A stretch of DNA of 64,000 nt from Trichomonas tenax (lineage: Eukaryota > Parabasalia > Trichomonadida > Trichomonadidae): assembly GCA_023091735.1 (NCBI GenBank), contig JALKBU010000011.1, forward strand, positions 62,001-126,000, written 5' to 3'. Below, piece after piece: positions 51,609 through 61,273 of the stretch (within the stretch, counting starts at the first letter, position 1; every line of letters begins with the position of its first letter). Made by a program: the position numbers and the translations under genes. The notes under the pieces were generated by a model. The model saw only the letters and a list, made by a program, of their open reading frames with translations. It had not been told where the DNA came from and did not search any database.

Positions 51609-51640
51609 TATAACAATCAGTTATAACAATCAGTTATAAC
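51609..51640 (+). repeat. 13-bp tandem repeat across a stop codon
   Basis: TTATAACAATCAG occurs twice in tandem followed by TTATAAC. The repeat covers the last codons and stop of the SUN-like gene on the minus strand. Confidence 0.75.
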
Positions 51641-52372
51641 ATAAGGCTCTCCATAAAGTTTGATTTCAGGAATGCATGTATGTGTTTTATTTCCCCAGTT
51701 GGATTTAACATTAATTTCGAAATCACGAAACCAAATTGAACCAAATGAAATATTAAATCCATTAATTGATTCGATTGGAAGTGAATGATTTGATGTTTTA
51801 GAATCTCCTTTGCGTGTCCATGTGATTGCTATATCTTTTGGATTGCAGTTTTCTTTAGTTATGCCTGGAAAACTTAATGTTGATATTCTCGTTCTTGTGT
51901 CCGCTCTAAATATGGCTGTTGCTGTAGAATCTTTAATCCTCCACTTTCTTGTGGTGTCTAATGGAATTGTAGCAATAGAAGCTGTTGGTTTGATAATTTT
52001 GACTACATCTGCAAAGATTGATGATGAAATTGTTTGCGAAGGCGATTTCAATTTAATCAGCGAGAATGTGTTGTATTCTTCATGAAGAAAATAGTTGTTA
52101 ACATAATTTTGAATAATTTGTGTTAAGTTTGCATCATATTTCTTTGGCTTATGGTTTTGCTTTAATTCTGTTACGTTCTTTTTAACATTTTGGACTGATT
52201 TGTTAAGCTCTTTTATAGAATTGATCAAATTTTGGGAATCGTTAAGCATTTTATTGAGATCACTCGAAGCATATAATTGATTCACCTCCGAAATCTGCCT
52301 TTCTGTCTCCGCGCTAACTTCCTCGAAGGAAAGCTCGCAATGGGAAAGTCTGGAAAGGAAAACAAAAAACAT
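51617..52372 (-). CDS. SUN-domain-like protein with coiled coil
   Basis: 251 residues. A short hydrophobic start (MFFVFLSRLSHC) may be a signal peptide. Residues ~20-75 form a coiled coil (LNDSQNLINSIKELNKSVQN). The last ~150 look like a SUN (Sad1/UNC-84) beta sandwich: SIATIPLDTTRKWRIKDSTA, ISTLSFPGITKENCNPKDIA and the closing FRDFEINVKSNWGNKTHTCI followed by PEIKLYGEP, matching the family's RYVRLxIxSNHGxxxYTCLYRFxVHG ending, including the Cys. SUN proteins sit in the nuclear envelope or ER lumen, where SUN-KASH bridges link the nucleus to the cytoskeleton. No internal membrane anchor was seen, so a soluble luminal or SLP-type form is possible. The homology is pattern-based. Confidence 0.65.
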   Translation of the reverse strand: MFFVFLSRLSHCELSFEEVSAETERQISEVNQLYASSDLNKMLNDSQNLINSIKELNKSVQNVKKNVTELKQNHKPKKYDANLTQIIQNYVNNYFLHEEYNTFSLIKLKSPSQTISSSIFADVVKIIKPTASIATIPLDTTRKWRIKDSTATAIFRADTRTRISTLSFPGITKENCNPKDIAITWTRKGDSKTSNHSLPIESINGFNISFGSIWFRDFEINVKSNWGNKTHTCIPEIKLYGEPYVITDCYN

Positions 52373-52402
52373 TATATTTTATTTGACAAATAAAATATTT
52401 AT

Positions 52403-52624
52403 ATGCCAGATTATATTTTACAAGTCAAATTGATCATCAATGACGACAACACATTAAGAGATGTTTACAAAATTCATCACAATAGCGTAGGCGATTACAG
52501 GATGAAGCTCATCAAAAGGAAATGCATTGTCATTGACTCACGTGTATTCCTTGTATTTTCAAAACTATTGAGGACAAGGAGTATCACTGCGATGGCTTTG
52601 AACACCCTTATCTTTGGCAGTTAG
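52403..52624 (+). CDS. Short ORF of unknown nature
   Basis: 73 codons starting only 30 bases from the divergent SUN-like gene. It reads MPDYILQVKLIINDDNTLRD and then a basic stretch. A different register beginning near 52535 continues as a more protein-like EDKEYHCDGFEHPYLWQLEK to a stop near 52670, which suggests a frameshifted or degraded gene. Not recognised. Confidence 0.3.
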   Translation: MPDYILQVKLIINDDNTLRDVYKIHHNSVGDYRMKLIKRKCIVIDSRVFLVFSKLLRTRSITAMALNTLIFGS

Positions 52625-52839
52625 AAAAACATGCTGATCATAAAATAAACAACAAGAGGTAGGTTGCCAAATGAAAAATAGACAGAATTGCTCCGGATTT
52701 ATACAATACATACTATGCATCAATGTGATCGTTTTGATATGTTTTTTTTTTCACCACCCATTCCAGAAAAATTGTTTGAAAACCAACCTCTAAATAATTG
52801 GTTCTATCTCTTTGTAAATATTCTCATTAGGTGTTATTC

Positions 52840-54460
52840 CTTCATAGAAGTCTTCCCATGAATATGTTGTCAAATATTGAAGACATAAAAATCGTGATAT
52901 AATCAACGAGTGCCTTCAGTTTTGTCAACTGGATGATAATGCTATGAAGTTCATTTTTAAAATTGATAATCATGATATAATGATTGAGTTTCATGACAAA
53001 TTCGGTTTAAATATTCTAACAAGTTTCGATCAATCATTAATTGACCTTAAGACTTTAATTTATTTATTATTAATAACAAATAATGTTAACAAATTCTTCA
53101 AATATATTATTCCATTGGGAATACCGTCTCTTATAGATGATTCAATTAACTTTGGTGCAGATCCGAAATCAGATTTTTCCCCAATTGGAAATTGATTATA
53201 TCAAAAAACTTGTTTCGGTTGGTGCTGACATCAATCAAATAGATAATATATTTGATGCATTATCATTGTCATTATCATAAAATATATATCATGATATCGA
53301 ATTCACAAAACAATTAATAGAATTAGATGCTGATGTTAACCTAAAAGATTCAAATTCATTAACCAGCTTAAATTAATGTGTTTGTCGTGGTAATGTTGAA
53401 TTTGTTGGATTATATATTGAAAATGAAGCGGATATCGAAAATGCTGATCAAGGCAAAACTCCACTAATACAAGCATGTTTATATGATCATTACTTGGTTG
53501 CCAAAAAGTTAATTGAATCTGGTGCTAATATTGAGAAAACTGATCTGAAGGGAAGAACAGCAATGCATTATGCCGTCCAAACAGACCAAACGTGCATCGA
53601 ACAGTCATGCTTGAAGCTTCTAATTGAAAATGGAGCCAATATGGAAGCAAGGAATAAAGATGGACAAACACTAATAATTTACGCTGTTACATATGATTCA
53701 ACAAGATCCATTCCTTTTCTTGCCAATTCTGGTGCAAATATTGAAGCTGCTGATAATACAAACAAAACAGCACTTCATAATGCATGCATTCTTAGTAGGA
53801 TTAATTCCATTAAGACTTTAATTGAACTTGGAGCAAAATGAGTATGGATTCTCACCTATCGTTTATGTTTCCACTAAAGGAAAAATTGATTTATGGGAGA
53901 TATTGATTAGTTATGGCATTGACATAAATGAGAGAGATAAAGAAGGCAAAACACCTCTAATGCATGCCGTTATAAATAATAGGTCAAATCTTGTCAAATA
54001 TTTAATCGAAAAAGGTGCAGCAATCGAAGCTTTAGATAATAACAATTCCAACCCTTTAGTTCACGCTACAATTAATCATAATTTCAACATGACCATGATG
54101 TTAATTAGGTTAGGAGCTAATAAGGAAATATTATTTGATAATCATTTGACTCCATTATTATACTTTTGTTCAAAAAACGATTATCAGTTTGCTTTTAGTC
54201 TGATTGATGTAGGAGCAAATGTTAATGCGAAAAATTCTGAAGGCATTACATCGCTAATGTATGCAATTATTAATGGCAACACCAAGCTTTTTAATAAATT
54301 AATAGAATCAGGCGCTAGTATCAATGATGTTGATAATGAGCAAAGAAATGCTTTATATTATACAAAAATGTATAATAGGAATGAAATGATTTCGGAATTG
54401 AGCAAAAATCATAACGCTGAAGCAAGCCAGGATGTAGCTATTGATGATTATTCATTTTAA
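52840..54460 (+). pseudogene. Ankyrin-repeat protein gene, broken
   Basis: An N-terminal part (52944-53195) is followed after a register change near 53180 by ankyrin repeats. Two in-frame TAA codons (53278-53280 and 53374-53376) interrupt them. Repeats then run to 53841 (GRTAMHYAVQTDQ, LIENGANMEARNKDGQTLII, NKTALHNACILSRINSIKTL), where another shift occurs at GAGCAAAATGAG. The last 212 codons (53822-54460) are open and contain NERDKEGKTPLMHAVINNRS and NAKNSEGITSLMYAIINGNT. It belongs to the abundant trichomonad ankyrin family. The last segment could still be expressed, but its ATG falls at the break, so decay is the simplest reading. Confidence 0.8.
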
Positions 54461-54783
54461 TTTTAATCAAGTATTTTGATTGATGATTTTTTTTTTCACT
54501 TAAAGATTCAGTATTCTAAATTTTATATCTATAATTACTGCGTCAAATCATAATGATAACTATTAATTTTATCTAGAGTTTGTACAATATATTAGCGAAA
54601 AAAAGTTACAAAAAGCCTGGGAATTAATTAATGCATCATTGGCAATTGGCATCGTGTAATTTGTTAGTCTAAGTTTACGTATAACAAGTGATGTGGATCA
54701 CTTTAATTTCTCGAATATACATTCATAGTAATGCAAGAATCATTAATATTTTGTCAGAAATGACGTTAAGTGTCAGAAATATG

Positions 54784-54788
54784 TCATA
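54784..54788 (+). promoter_or_regulatory. Inr element (TCATA)
   Basis: TCATA, with its A 24 bases before the ATG at 54810. The start codon itself is inside a TTTTACATGTCAG word resembling the reversed upstream motif. Confidence 0.5.
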
Positions 54789-54809
54789 ATTTATCTGTCG
54801 TTATTTTAC

Positions 54810-56102
54810 ATGTCAGATTTATTATTTTTAATGGAATCGTTTGCAGAGGCCTTAGATCAATGCCTGACGCCAAGCCACTACGTTGAATACGCCAAGAAGC
54901 TGCTCCTTTCGAATGGATTTACAGAAATGAACGAGAAAGAGAATTGGAGTGATGTTCCAAATAAATTCTTTGTTATTAGAGACAACAGGGAAATATTCGC
55001 AATTAAAAAGGCTGATTTCTCATCTGGAATCATTGTCGGAACAGGATGTGATGCTCAATGCTTCAAAGCAAAGCCCCGCAGTGTTTTCTCTGCATCTGGA
55101 GTAGATCTTGTCAGAATTGCACCGTACGGAACAACAGCTGATTGGGAACTTTGGCGTGATCGTGATCTTAGAATCGCAGGAAGAGTTATTTACAAAGATG
55201 GAGATAAAGTCAAAAATCAGCTCTATCAGACAGAAAAATCCATCGCATACATCGTCTCTCTTGCAATCCACATGAACCGTGGACCAAACACGACAAAAGA
55301 ATATAATTTAGAAACAGATTTTAATCCAATTCTCGAAATCACATCAACAGACGAGCAGATCTCAAAGGACCACAGTAGCGGCCTTGTGAAAGCCATTGCC
55401 GATTCTGTTGGAACGAAACCAGAAAATATCATCGACTTTGATTGCCATTTCATCGATGCATCGAAAACTTCTATTTTTGGTGTCGACAATACATTGATGA
55501 TGGGATCGAGACTCGAGTCACTTCTAACCGCGATAGTCGCACTTCAGCAATTCGCAGCATCAAAAGATCCTACGGAGGGATTGATCGGATTCATTGCTTT
55601 CGATTCAACACAGATATACGGAAACACGAGATGCGGTCCGAGGTCAACACTTTTGAGCCACACACTAGATAGAATCGGAGCTCCACCTGAGTTCAAGACG
55701 AAGACACTATTCGTTGCATCTACAGAGATTTCAGTCGCTGACACAGCACCAGGGACAGGAGTCTGTTTGAAACTTGAACCAGACACTACAAACATGATTA
55801 TGGTTCGAAGAGTTGCCATGAATCTTCATCCTAACGCAGGATCATCAAAGAAAGGAGGTGCTCAAGCGTTATTCACGAAAATTGTTTCTATGAACGAATT
55901 CCCAATCACGAGGGTGACACTCAAGAAGGACCCTGCATACGCTATCGGTGAAGTCATTTTACAGCTTCATGGAATGCACGTTGTCAAAGTTGGTGTTCCG
56001 ATCTACAGCGGAAACGCTCCAAGACAGACAATCAATTCTTCAGATTTCGCGAAACTTGTTGATTTTTACAACATGTTATGGAATTCTTCTATTAAAGCTT
56101 AA
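54810..56102 (+). CDS. M18 aspartyl-aminopeptidase homologue lacking metal ligands
   Basis: 430 residues, close to the usual 450-475. The M18 scaffold is clear: PSHYVEYAKKLLLSNGFTEM, WRDRDLRIAGRVIY, IVSLAIHMNRGPNTTKEYNL, ETDFNPILEI and SLLTAIVALQQFA. Every metal-site residue is changed: the His of GAHTDSP is G79 (GTGCDAQ, general Asp D81 kept); RLDN is R-L-E236-S; the EE pair of DNEEVGS is T267-Q268; the Asp of SADMAH is E306 (STEISVA); the His of AMHSIRE is N402 (SGNAPRQ). M18 enzymes are two-metal cytosolic or vacuolar aminopeptidases; without ligands this one should be inactive, perhaps a scaffold, partner of an active subunit, or cargo factor. The reading frame is intact, so it is kept by selection. 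Confidence 0.88.
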   Translation: MSDLLFLMESFAEALDQCLTPSHYVEYAKKLLLSNGFTEMNEKENWSDVPNKFFVIRDNREIFAIKKADFSSGIIVGTGCDAQCFKAKPRSVFSASGVDLVRIAPYGTTADWELWRDRDLRIAGRVIYKDGDKVKNQLYQTEKSIAYIVSLAIHMNRGPNTTKEYNLETDFNPILEITSTDEQISKDHSSGLVKAIADSVGTKPENIIDFDCHFIDASKTSIFGVDNTLMMGSRLESLLTAIVALQQFAASKDPTEGLIGFIAFDSTQIYGNTRCGPRSTLLSHTLDRIGAPPEFKTKTLFVASTEISVADTAPGTGVCLKLEPDTTNMIMVRRVAMNLHPNAGSSKKGGAQALFTKIVSMNEFPITRVTLKKDPAYAIGEVILQLHGMHVVKVGVPIYSGNAPRQTINSSDFAKLVDFYNMLWNSSIKA

Positions 56103-56220
56103 AGTATATCTTTGAAAAAAAGTGGAAGAATGTTTAATATATACTATAAAAGGTTAAATAGTATTGGATTGAGTATTTGGAGTTATTTGAGAATTGATAG
56201 ATATCAATGACTTTTTGTTA

Positions 56221-58187
56221 TTACAAATGGCATAATTGCCGAGGAAAAGATACACTATTGTGGTGCATTATTAATTCAAAATGATTTATATGATTAATTT
56301 TGGCTTTTTTTGTTCTCATAGTTAGAAACCATGGATGAATTATTTCTCGACTAATGTGATGGCTTATTAGGAAATCAATAACTGATGATTTGTTGTTAAG
56401 AACATAGATTGATTCCAAATCATTACAACCGATAAAAAGCTCATCGTTAATATAATCAACCGATTCCAATTTATCCGAAATATAAACAGTTTTCAAATTA
56501 TAACAAAATATATTTTTTTTTCACAGTCAACAACAATATATGTAACTGGACTTTTTAGGGAATGAATAATAACTGAATTATCCTGAGTAGATATTATAGT
56601 ATCACTGTATGCTTTATAATTATTACAAACAAAGTCTGAAATTGTTTTCAAATTGTTTTCAAATTATCACTTGAAAATAATACACTTTTTCCTATTGTGT
56701 TGACACTTTTGATATTAAATGAAACAAGATTTGAGCAACGTGAAAACGCATATCCACATATTGTATTAACATTTGAAATATTGATTGAAATAAGATTTGA
56801 ATATTGTTCAAATGCAGATTGTTTTATTCGATCTAAGTTTCGACGAAATTCAATAGTTGTTAATGTTTGATCTTGATAAAAGCAATAGTCTTGAATATAT
56901 CGGACATTTTCGTGCAGAATAACATTTGTTTTGTTTTCTCGTGAGATGAGAACTGTTTCATTATTAATGCTGTATAACAAGCCATCATTTTCATATAAAT
57001 TATGTTCTCCTTCTTCAAGACTCCATTTATTATCTTCGATAAATCTTGTGACATTGATAACACTTTTTGGAATGACAAAATTGGAAATATTTGTTAAATA
57101 AAATACTTTGTATCCAATCGAACAAGGATATTCCAATTGTAAAAAGCTGACACGCACAAGTTTTGAACATTCAAAAAATGCATTATCTTCAATAGAATTA
57201 ACTGAATTGATATTTATTGTTTGAAGATTTTTACATCTATAAAATGCTTCTGATCCAATAGAATGCATATTATTAAGACTAACTGATGTAAGTCTATCGC
57301 AATCAAAAAATGCCCTTATTCTGATTCGTTCCAGACTTAGTGGAAATACAACAGAATTAATATTAAAATTATCATAAAAGCAATAATCATTGATGATTTT
57401 AACATTTTCATCAATTGTAACACTTTGACTGCTCCCTTTGTAAAGAAATGCAATTTTGTTATTCCTGTTAAGAATGAAACCATCTTTTTCATATAAATAT
57501 GGGTTTTCTGGATCAATTGAGAAATATGTTATTCCTAAATATATTATATTTGATAAACTTTTTGGCAAAATCAGATTATTTAGATTTGTGAATTCAAATG
57601 CATTATATCCAATTGATTGAAGTTGTGAATTTCGATTGACAATAAACTCTGTTAACTCATTGCATGAATAAAATGCATAATCATAAATATACAAAACTGA
57701 TGAAGGCAATTCAACACGATATAATTTAGTATTAGATAAAAATGCTTCTGAACCAATTGTTTCCAATCCTTCAAGGGGAATTAATTTCAATGCACTGCTA
57801 CAGGATGAAAATGCTCTATCTGGAATTTTTCTAAGATTTGTTAAAATAGAAAGATTTATCTCTTGAAAACAGTATTCATAAAATGCATCATCTCCTATTG
57901 TCTGCAAACTTTGAGGGAGAGTTATTGACGTTAATCCAAAACAAAAAGAAAATGCAGAACATCCAATTTTTGTTAGTTTTATACACTTTGAAAAATGCTC
58001 TGTCTCTGATTTCTTTCAAATGAGAATTTTCTTCAACTGAAAAGGATAAAAGAGTATCTCGGCACTTTACAAAGCAATAAACATCAATGACAGTGACATC
58101 ACATGGAATAACAACATTTGCTTCACATGTTTCCATATCAGATGATGAAAATATTCGTTCGGAAATTATCAAAACCAAAACAAGCAT
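56221..58187 (-). pseudogene. BspA-like leucine-rich repeat protein gene, frameshifted
   Basis: It starts at ATG 58187 with a hydrophobic leader (MLVLVLIISERIFSSS), then ANVVIPCDVTVIDVYCFVKC and LRR_5/BspA repeats such as GSEAFLSNTKLYRVELP, YDYAFYSCNELTEF, HSIGSEAFYRCKNLQT and CGYAFSRCSNLVSF. Three breaks are visible: an extra T in a T run near 58000, an 11-bp tandem duplication (AATTTGAAAAC) near 56650-56670 that ends the 419-codon segment, and a length change in the T run at 56513-56522. The last segment ends without a membrane anchor. The first and third are homopolymer changes and could be sequencing errors, but the 11-bp duplication is not. Confidence 0.85.
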
Positions 58188-58729
58188 AGTTAAATTGGAG
58201 ACATTTTAAGCAAAGAAAAAATTGAATTTACGTCGTGGATCAGAATTAGCAGAAATCATATCGATGTATGAGATGAATCAGTTGAGCCTGTGCAAAGTTT
58301 AAATAATCAGAATCATTTCTCAAAGCATAGAAGAGATTGAATTGATTTTGCAAAATGTCATGTTTATAACTTTAAACTCGATTCAAATATTTTCATGATT
58401 ATAAACATCAAGCTACATTTAAATTTTGGATTTTATACATAATTTAATTCAAATGAAAAGCTTCAGCTATGTCAATGCATAACTCGAAATATATGGAAAT
58501 TTGGGACATATTATGAAGACATGTAAGATTACTGAGCTAAATTAAATAAGTTTATGTAGATCGGGCTGATGATGTAGAGGAATCAAAATTTATGCCCAAA
58601 GAGGGATCTCATAGCTTTTGAATAATAAAGACGCTCTTCTTGATGTGGAGTATCTGATATTAGAGTTTGGAACACATTCACAGTGAAATATTATTAAAAG
58701 AAATTCTGACAAGTAAAGTGGATTGATTA
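58188..58729. other. Intergenic, no gene seen
   Basis: 540 bases of AT-rich spacer between the divergent BspA remnant and the RRM gene. No frame or RNA gene. Confidence 0.55.
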
Positions 58730-58734
58730 TCACT
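58730..58734 (+). promoter_or_regulatory. Inr element (TCACT)
   Basis: TCACT, with its A 25 bases before the ATG at 58757. A poly-A run lies between them. Confidence 0.5.
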
Positions 58735-58756
58735 TTTTCAAAAAAAAAAAAAATAA

Positions 58757-59518
58757 ATGGAAGAGGGATATTCAGTCTATTTCACACCACTTTTCGATCA
58801 GGATCCAAACGCAATGAGGGACCACTTCCACCACAACGGATTCACGAACTTCCAAAAGATAACGTATTATCCGAACTATTGCTTCGTTGATTTCACATCT
58901 TACGAAGAAGCAAAAAAATTCATTGCATTTTACGACGGAAACACCATCCAGGGTTACAAATGCAGCTGCTCGTTCAGCAAATCGCGAAAACCAATGGACA
59001 AACCTTCAAGACCGCCAAGAGACGATTATCCATCGTCAAGACGTGACTACGGTGACAGATCTCGCGACAGCAACTATGATTATCGCCGAGATGATAACGA
59101 TTCGTCGAGATATTCAGAAAATAGAGACTGGGACTCGAATTACGACAGAAGATCGCCGGATTATGGTAGAGATAGTTATGAAAGGAGGTCTGGTGATCAC
59201 CGCGACAAATATCATTCTTCAAGTCGCGAAACAAAGACTGTCATCGTTCGTGGACTCGATAAACCTCTTACACTATCTGAACGTGATTTATTCAACGAGT
59301 TTGCAAAAGTCGATTGTTTTATTCGCCAAGTTGAAATTCGAGGTTCTGTTGCTTATATCTCGTTTGATACATACGGAGACTCTAGAATTGCAGTAAATAA
59401 GATGGATAACGCCACAATCAAAGGTTGTCATATTCGTGTTGATTATACGGAAGATATTCCGCTTAATCTTCCAAAGATTGGCATTCCTCTTGTTACAGTC
59501 GAAGATAAGAGAATATAA
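58757..59518 (+). CDS. Two-RRM RNA-binding protein (SR-like)
   Basis: 253 residues. An N-terminal RRM (~5-76) has an RNP1-like YCFVDFTSYEEAKKFI. A linker of ~85 residues is rich in Arg, Asp, Ser and Tyr (RRDYGDRSRDSNYDYR). A second RRM (~162-232) opens with KTVIVRGLDKPLTLSERDLF (RNP2) and has AYISFDTYGDSRIAVNKM (RNP1). The arrangement RRM, RS/RD-rich, RRM resembles SR-type splicing and mRNA-export factors. Trichomonads have few introns but a full spliceosome. It binds RNA, but its exact role cannot be told. The short C-terminal tail is unremarkable. The Inr upstream supports the start. Confidence 0.92.
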   Translation: MEEGYSVYFTPLFDQDPNAMRDHFHHNGFTNFQKITYYPNYCFVDFTSYEEAKKFIAFYDGNTIQGYKCSCSFSKSRKPMDKPSRPPRDDYPSSRRDYGDRSRDSNYDYRRDDNDSSRYSENRDWDSNYDRRSPDYGRDSYERRSGDHRDKYHSSSRETKTVIVRGLDKPLTLSERDLFNEFAKVDCFIRQVEIRGSVAYISFDTYGDSRIAVNKMDNATIKGCHIRVDYTEDIPLNLPKIGIPLVTVEDKRI

Positions 59519-60384
59519 ATGTTGTAATACATACTATTGTTAAATAAAAAAATCATAAGTTATTTCATTTCAATTTATGTTGGAAATATTTCACTGTGTT
59601 TAAATTCAAAAAAAAAAATTGTGTATTGATATCACAAAATGGAAGGAATTAGGAAAAAAAATATATTTTTGCTAATACCCTAAATTTTCAACCTTTGCAC
59701 CACACAATTTTTCGAGTCTGGGTTAAAATATACCCTCACTTTTTCACTGATGGCCTTTTTGTTAAGCTTGAGATAGCTTTTCTCTGTGCCATTGATCGGT
59801 ACTCATCTATGGCATGATATTCACGGAGGGCTAGAAGATTGTTGTGTTGTATATAAAAATGGAATATGAGGTAATTCGGTATTTTTATATTATATATATG
59901 AAGACGCTTCAACATGTCCCTATGATGATATCATAAGAGTATTAGTGAATAATAGTAAACTTCGAAGGAAATCAAATATGCGATTTGTCAATAAAATGGA
60001 TATTGAGTGTGTTAAAATATTTTATACAGCTTGTATTTATGTGTATATAGTGTAATTATGCATAAATGAGAGATTTGATACGATATGAGAAATGAGATAT
60101 TTAATTACATTGAAAATACTGCTTTTTCGTTATTTTTATATCTTATAATGGATATATATGAAGATGTTATGATAATATAGCCTAGAATCGTATCAAAATA
60201 ATTTGACATTTTGTCATGTAAAATTAATTGTATCATTATGACATATGTAAAGCATGTTATTACGATGTAAATTGTTTTTTTTTTTTTTTTTTTTTTTGAG
60301 ATATAATTTTCGAAAGGGTGTAATAAAATTTATGAGGGAAAAGTTAAAAAAAAATTGACATTTCCATATATATAACAAAAGTGG
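59519..60384. other. AT-rich spacer with long T run
   Basis: About 870 bases. One copy of the ATTTTGTCATGTAAAATT motif at 60208-60225 and a T run of roughly two dozen bases near 60272-60297. No gene supported. Confidence 0.5.
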
Positions 60385-60578
60385 CGTTTGCTGCGTATTA
60401 GGGTGAAAAAAAATACGACACCTACCGCTGAATATGATATTATTTGTTCAGCAGAAGCCCTCTTTGTGCTTGATCGAACACATTGCGACCTCGAGCCCGA
60501 ATCTGGGCTCAACTACTTACAGCTAGTCATCTGTGATGACTCTCCGTCGGTATTCTGCCTTTGTTTGTCCGAATAAAC
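60385..60578 (+). other. GC-richer patch, possible ncRNA or coding remnant
   Basis: This ~190-base patch is much richer in G and C than its surroundings. Its plus frame reads to a TAA overlapping TAAAC (the trichomonad poly-A signal form) and encodes AEALFVLDRTHCDLEPESGL followed by NYLQLVICDDSPSVF, but it has no ATG (it begins with TTG). It could be the 3' end of a decayed gene or a structured RNA; I recognise neither a tRNA nor an snRNA signature. The nested hairpin begins 17 bases later. Confidence 0.4.
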
Positions 60579-60594
60579 ATTTTGAAATTTTGTT

Positions 60595-60703
60595 ATTATT
60601 CAATATTTTCAAAACTGCTCATTTGTGAGCGGTTTCCTCCGGACATGAAAGCTTCTGGAGGAAGCTACTCACAAATTGAGCAGTTTTGAAAATATTGAAT
60701 AAT
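60595..60703. repeat. Near-perfect nested hairpin (109 bp)
   Basis: Outer stem: ATTATTCAATATTTTCAAAA and on to CTGCTCATTTGTGAG pairs with its reverse complement at 60668-60703, about 35 base pairs with one single-base bulge. Inner stem: TTTCCTCCGGA pairs with TTCTGGAGGAA around a loop ATGAAAGC. No ORF inside. It could be a foldback element, a processed small-RNA precursor or a transcription terminator. Confidence 0.8.
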
Positions 60704-61273
60704 TTCAAATTGCAGTTACGTAATTTTGTAGGATAAGTTAGAACATGATATTCTGGCATCGAGTAGATGTCATTAGGCCATGTTCTAAGTACAAATCGAA
60801 ATCATTTGAAATGTGATAGGAAATGCCTGTTTTCTGGCTCACAATATGCTTCTAGTCATGCAGGAGGATCCAAATTTGCATCCCTAAAAAAGTTAAAACT
60901 TCCAATATTAATAAAATGCAAAATTAAAATAAATTCATAGAAAATTTTAAGGATGCTAACGATACGCAAAATCCCAATGCGGGTAAAAAGGCTTGTACGC
61001 ATGCGACATTCTTTTAGTGGATTTCTTCTTTTCGAACACTTACACTTTTTAATTACAATTTAAAGTGCTTAGGAAGTGGGCACCTTATGTCAAAAAAGTT
61101 GCGGTGTTGTCTGATATCACGCATGCGACATGCCGAAAAAGCGGTTATGTGTGCAAGCGAAAAAGACCTGTGTCCACTGTGTTATCATTTGTGTTGCACA
61201 TAGCATATAATGTCTAAATATAATAAAATTATTGATTTTTACTATAAATCACAAAAAACGTTTTTCAAATTCA
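60704..61273. other. Spacer with a repeated 13-mer
   Basis: ACGCATGCGACAT occurs at 60997-61009 and 61119-61131. The surrounding stretch is somewhat GC-richer than usual spacer. No gene seen; it is the leader region of the LRR-IQ gene. Confidence 0.5.

Noticed and set aside
60272..60297. Long T run as a terminator or Pol III signal
   Set aside because: Simple homopolymers are common in these spacers and no RNA gene was recognised before it.
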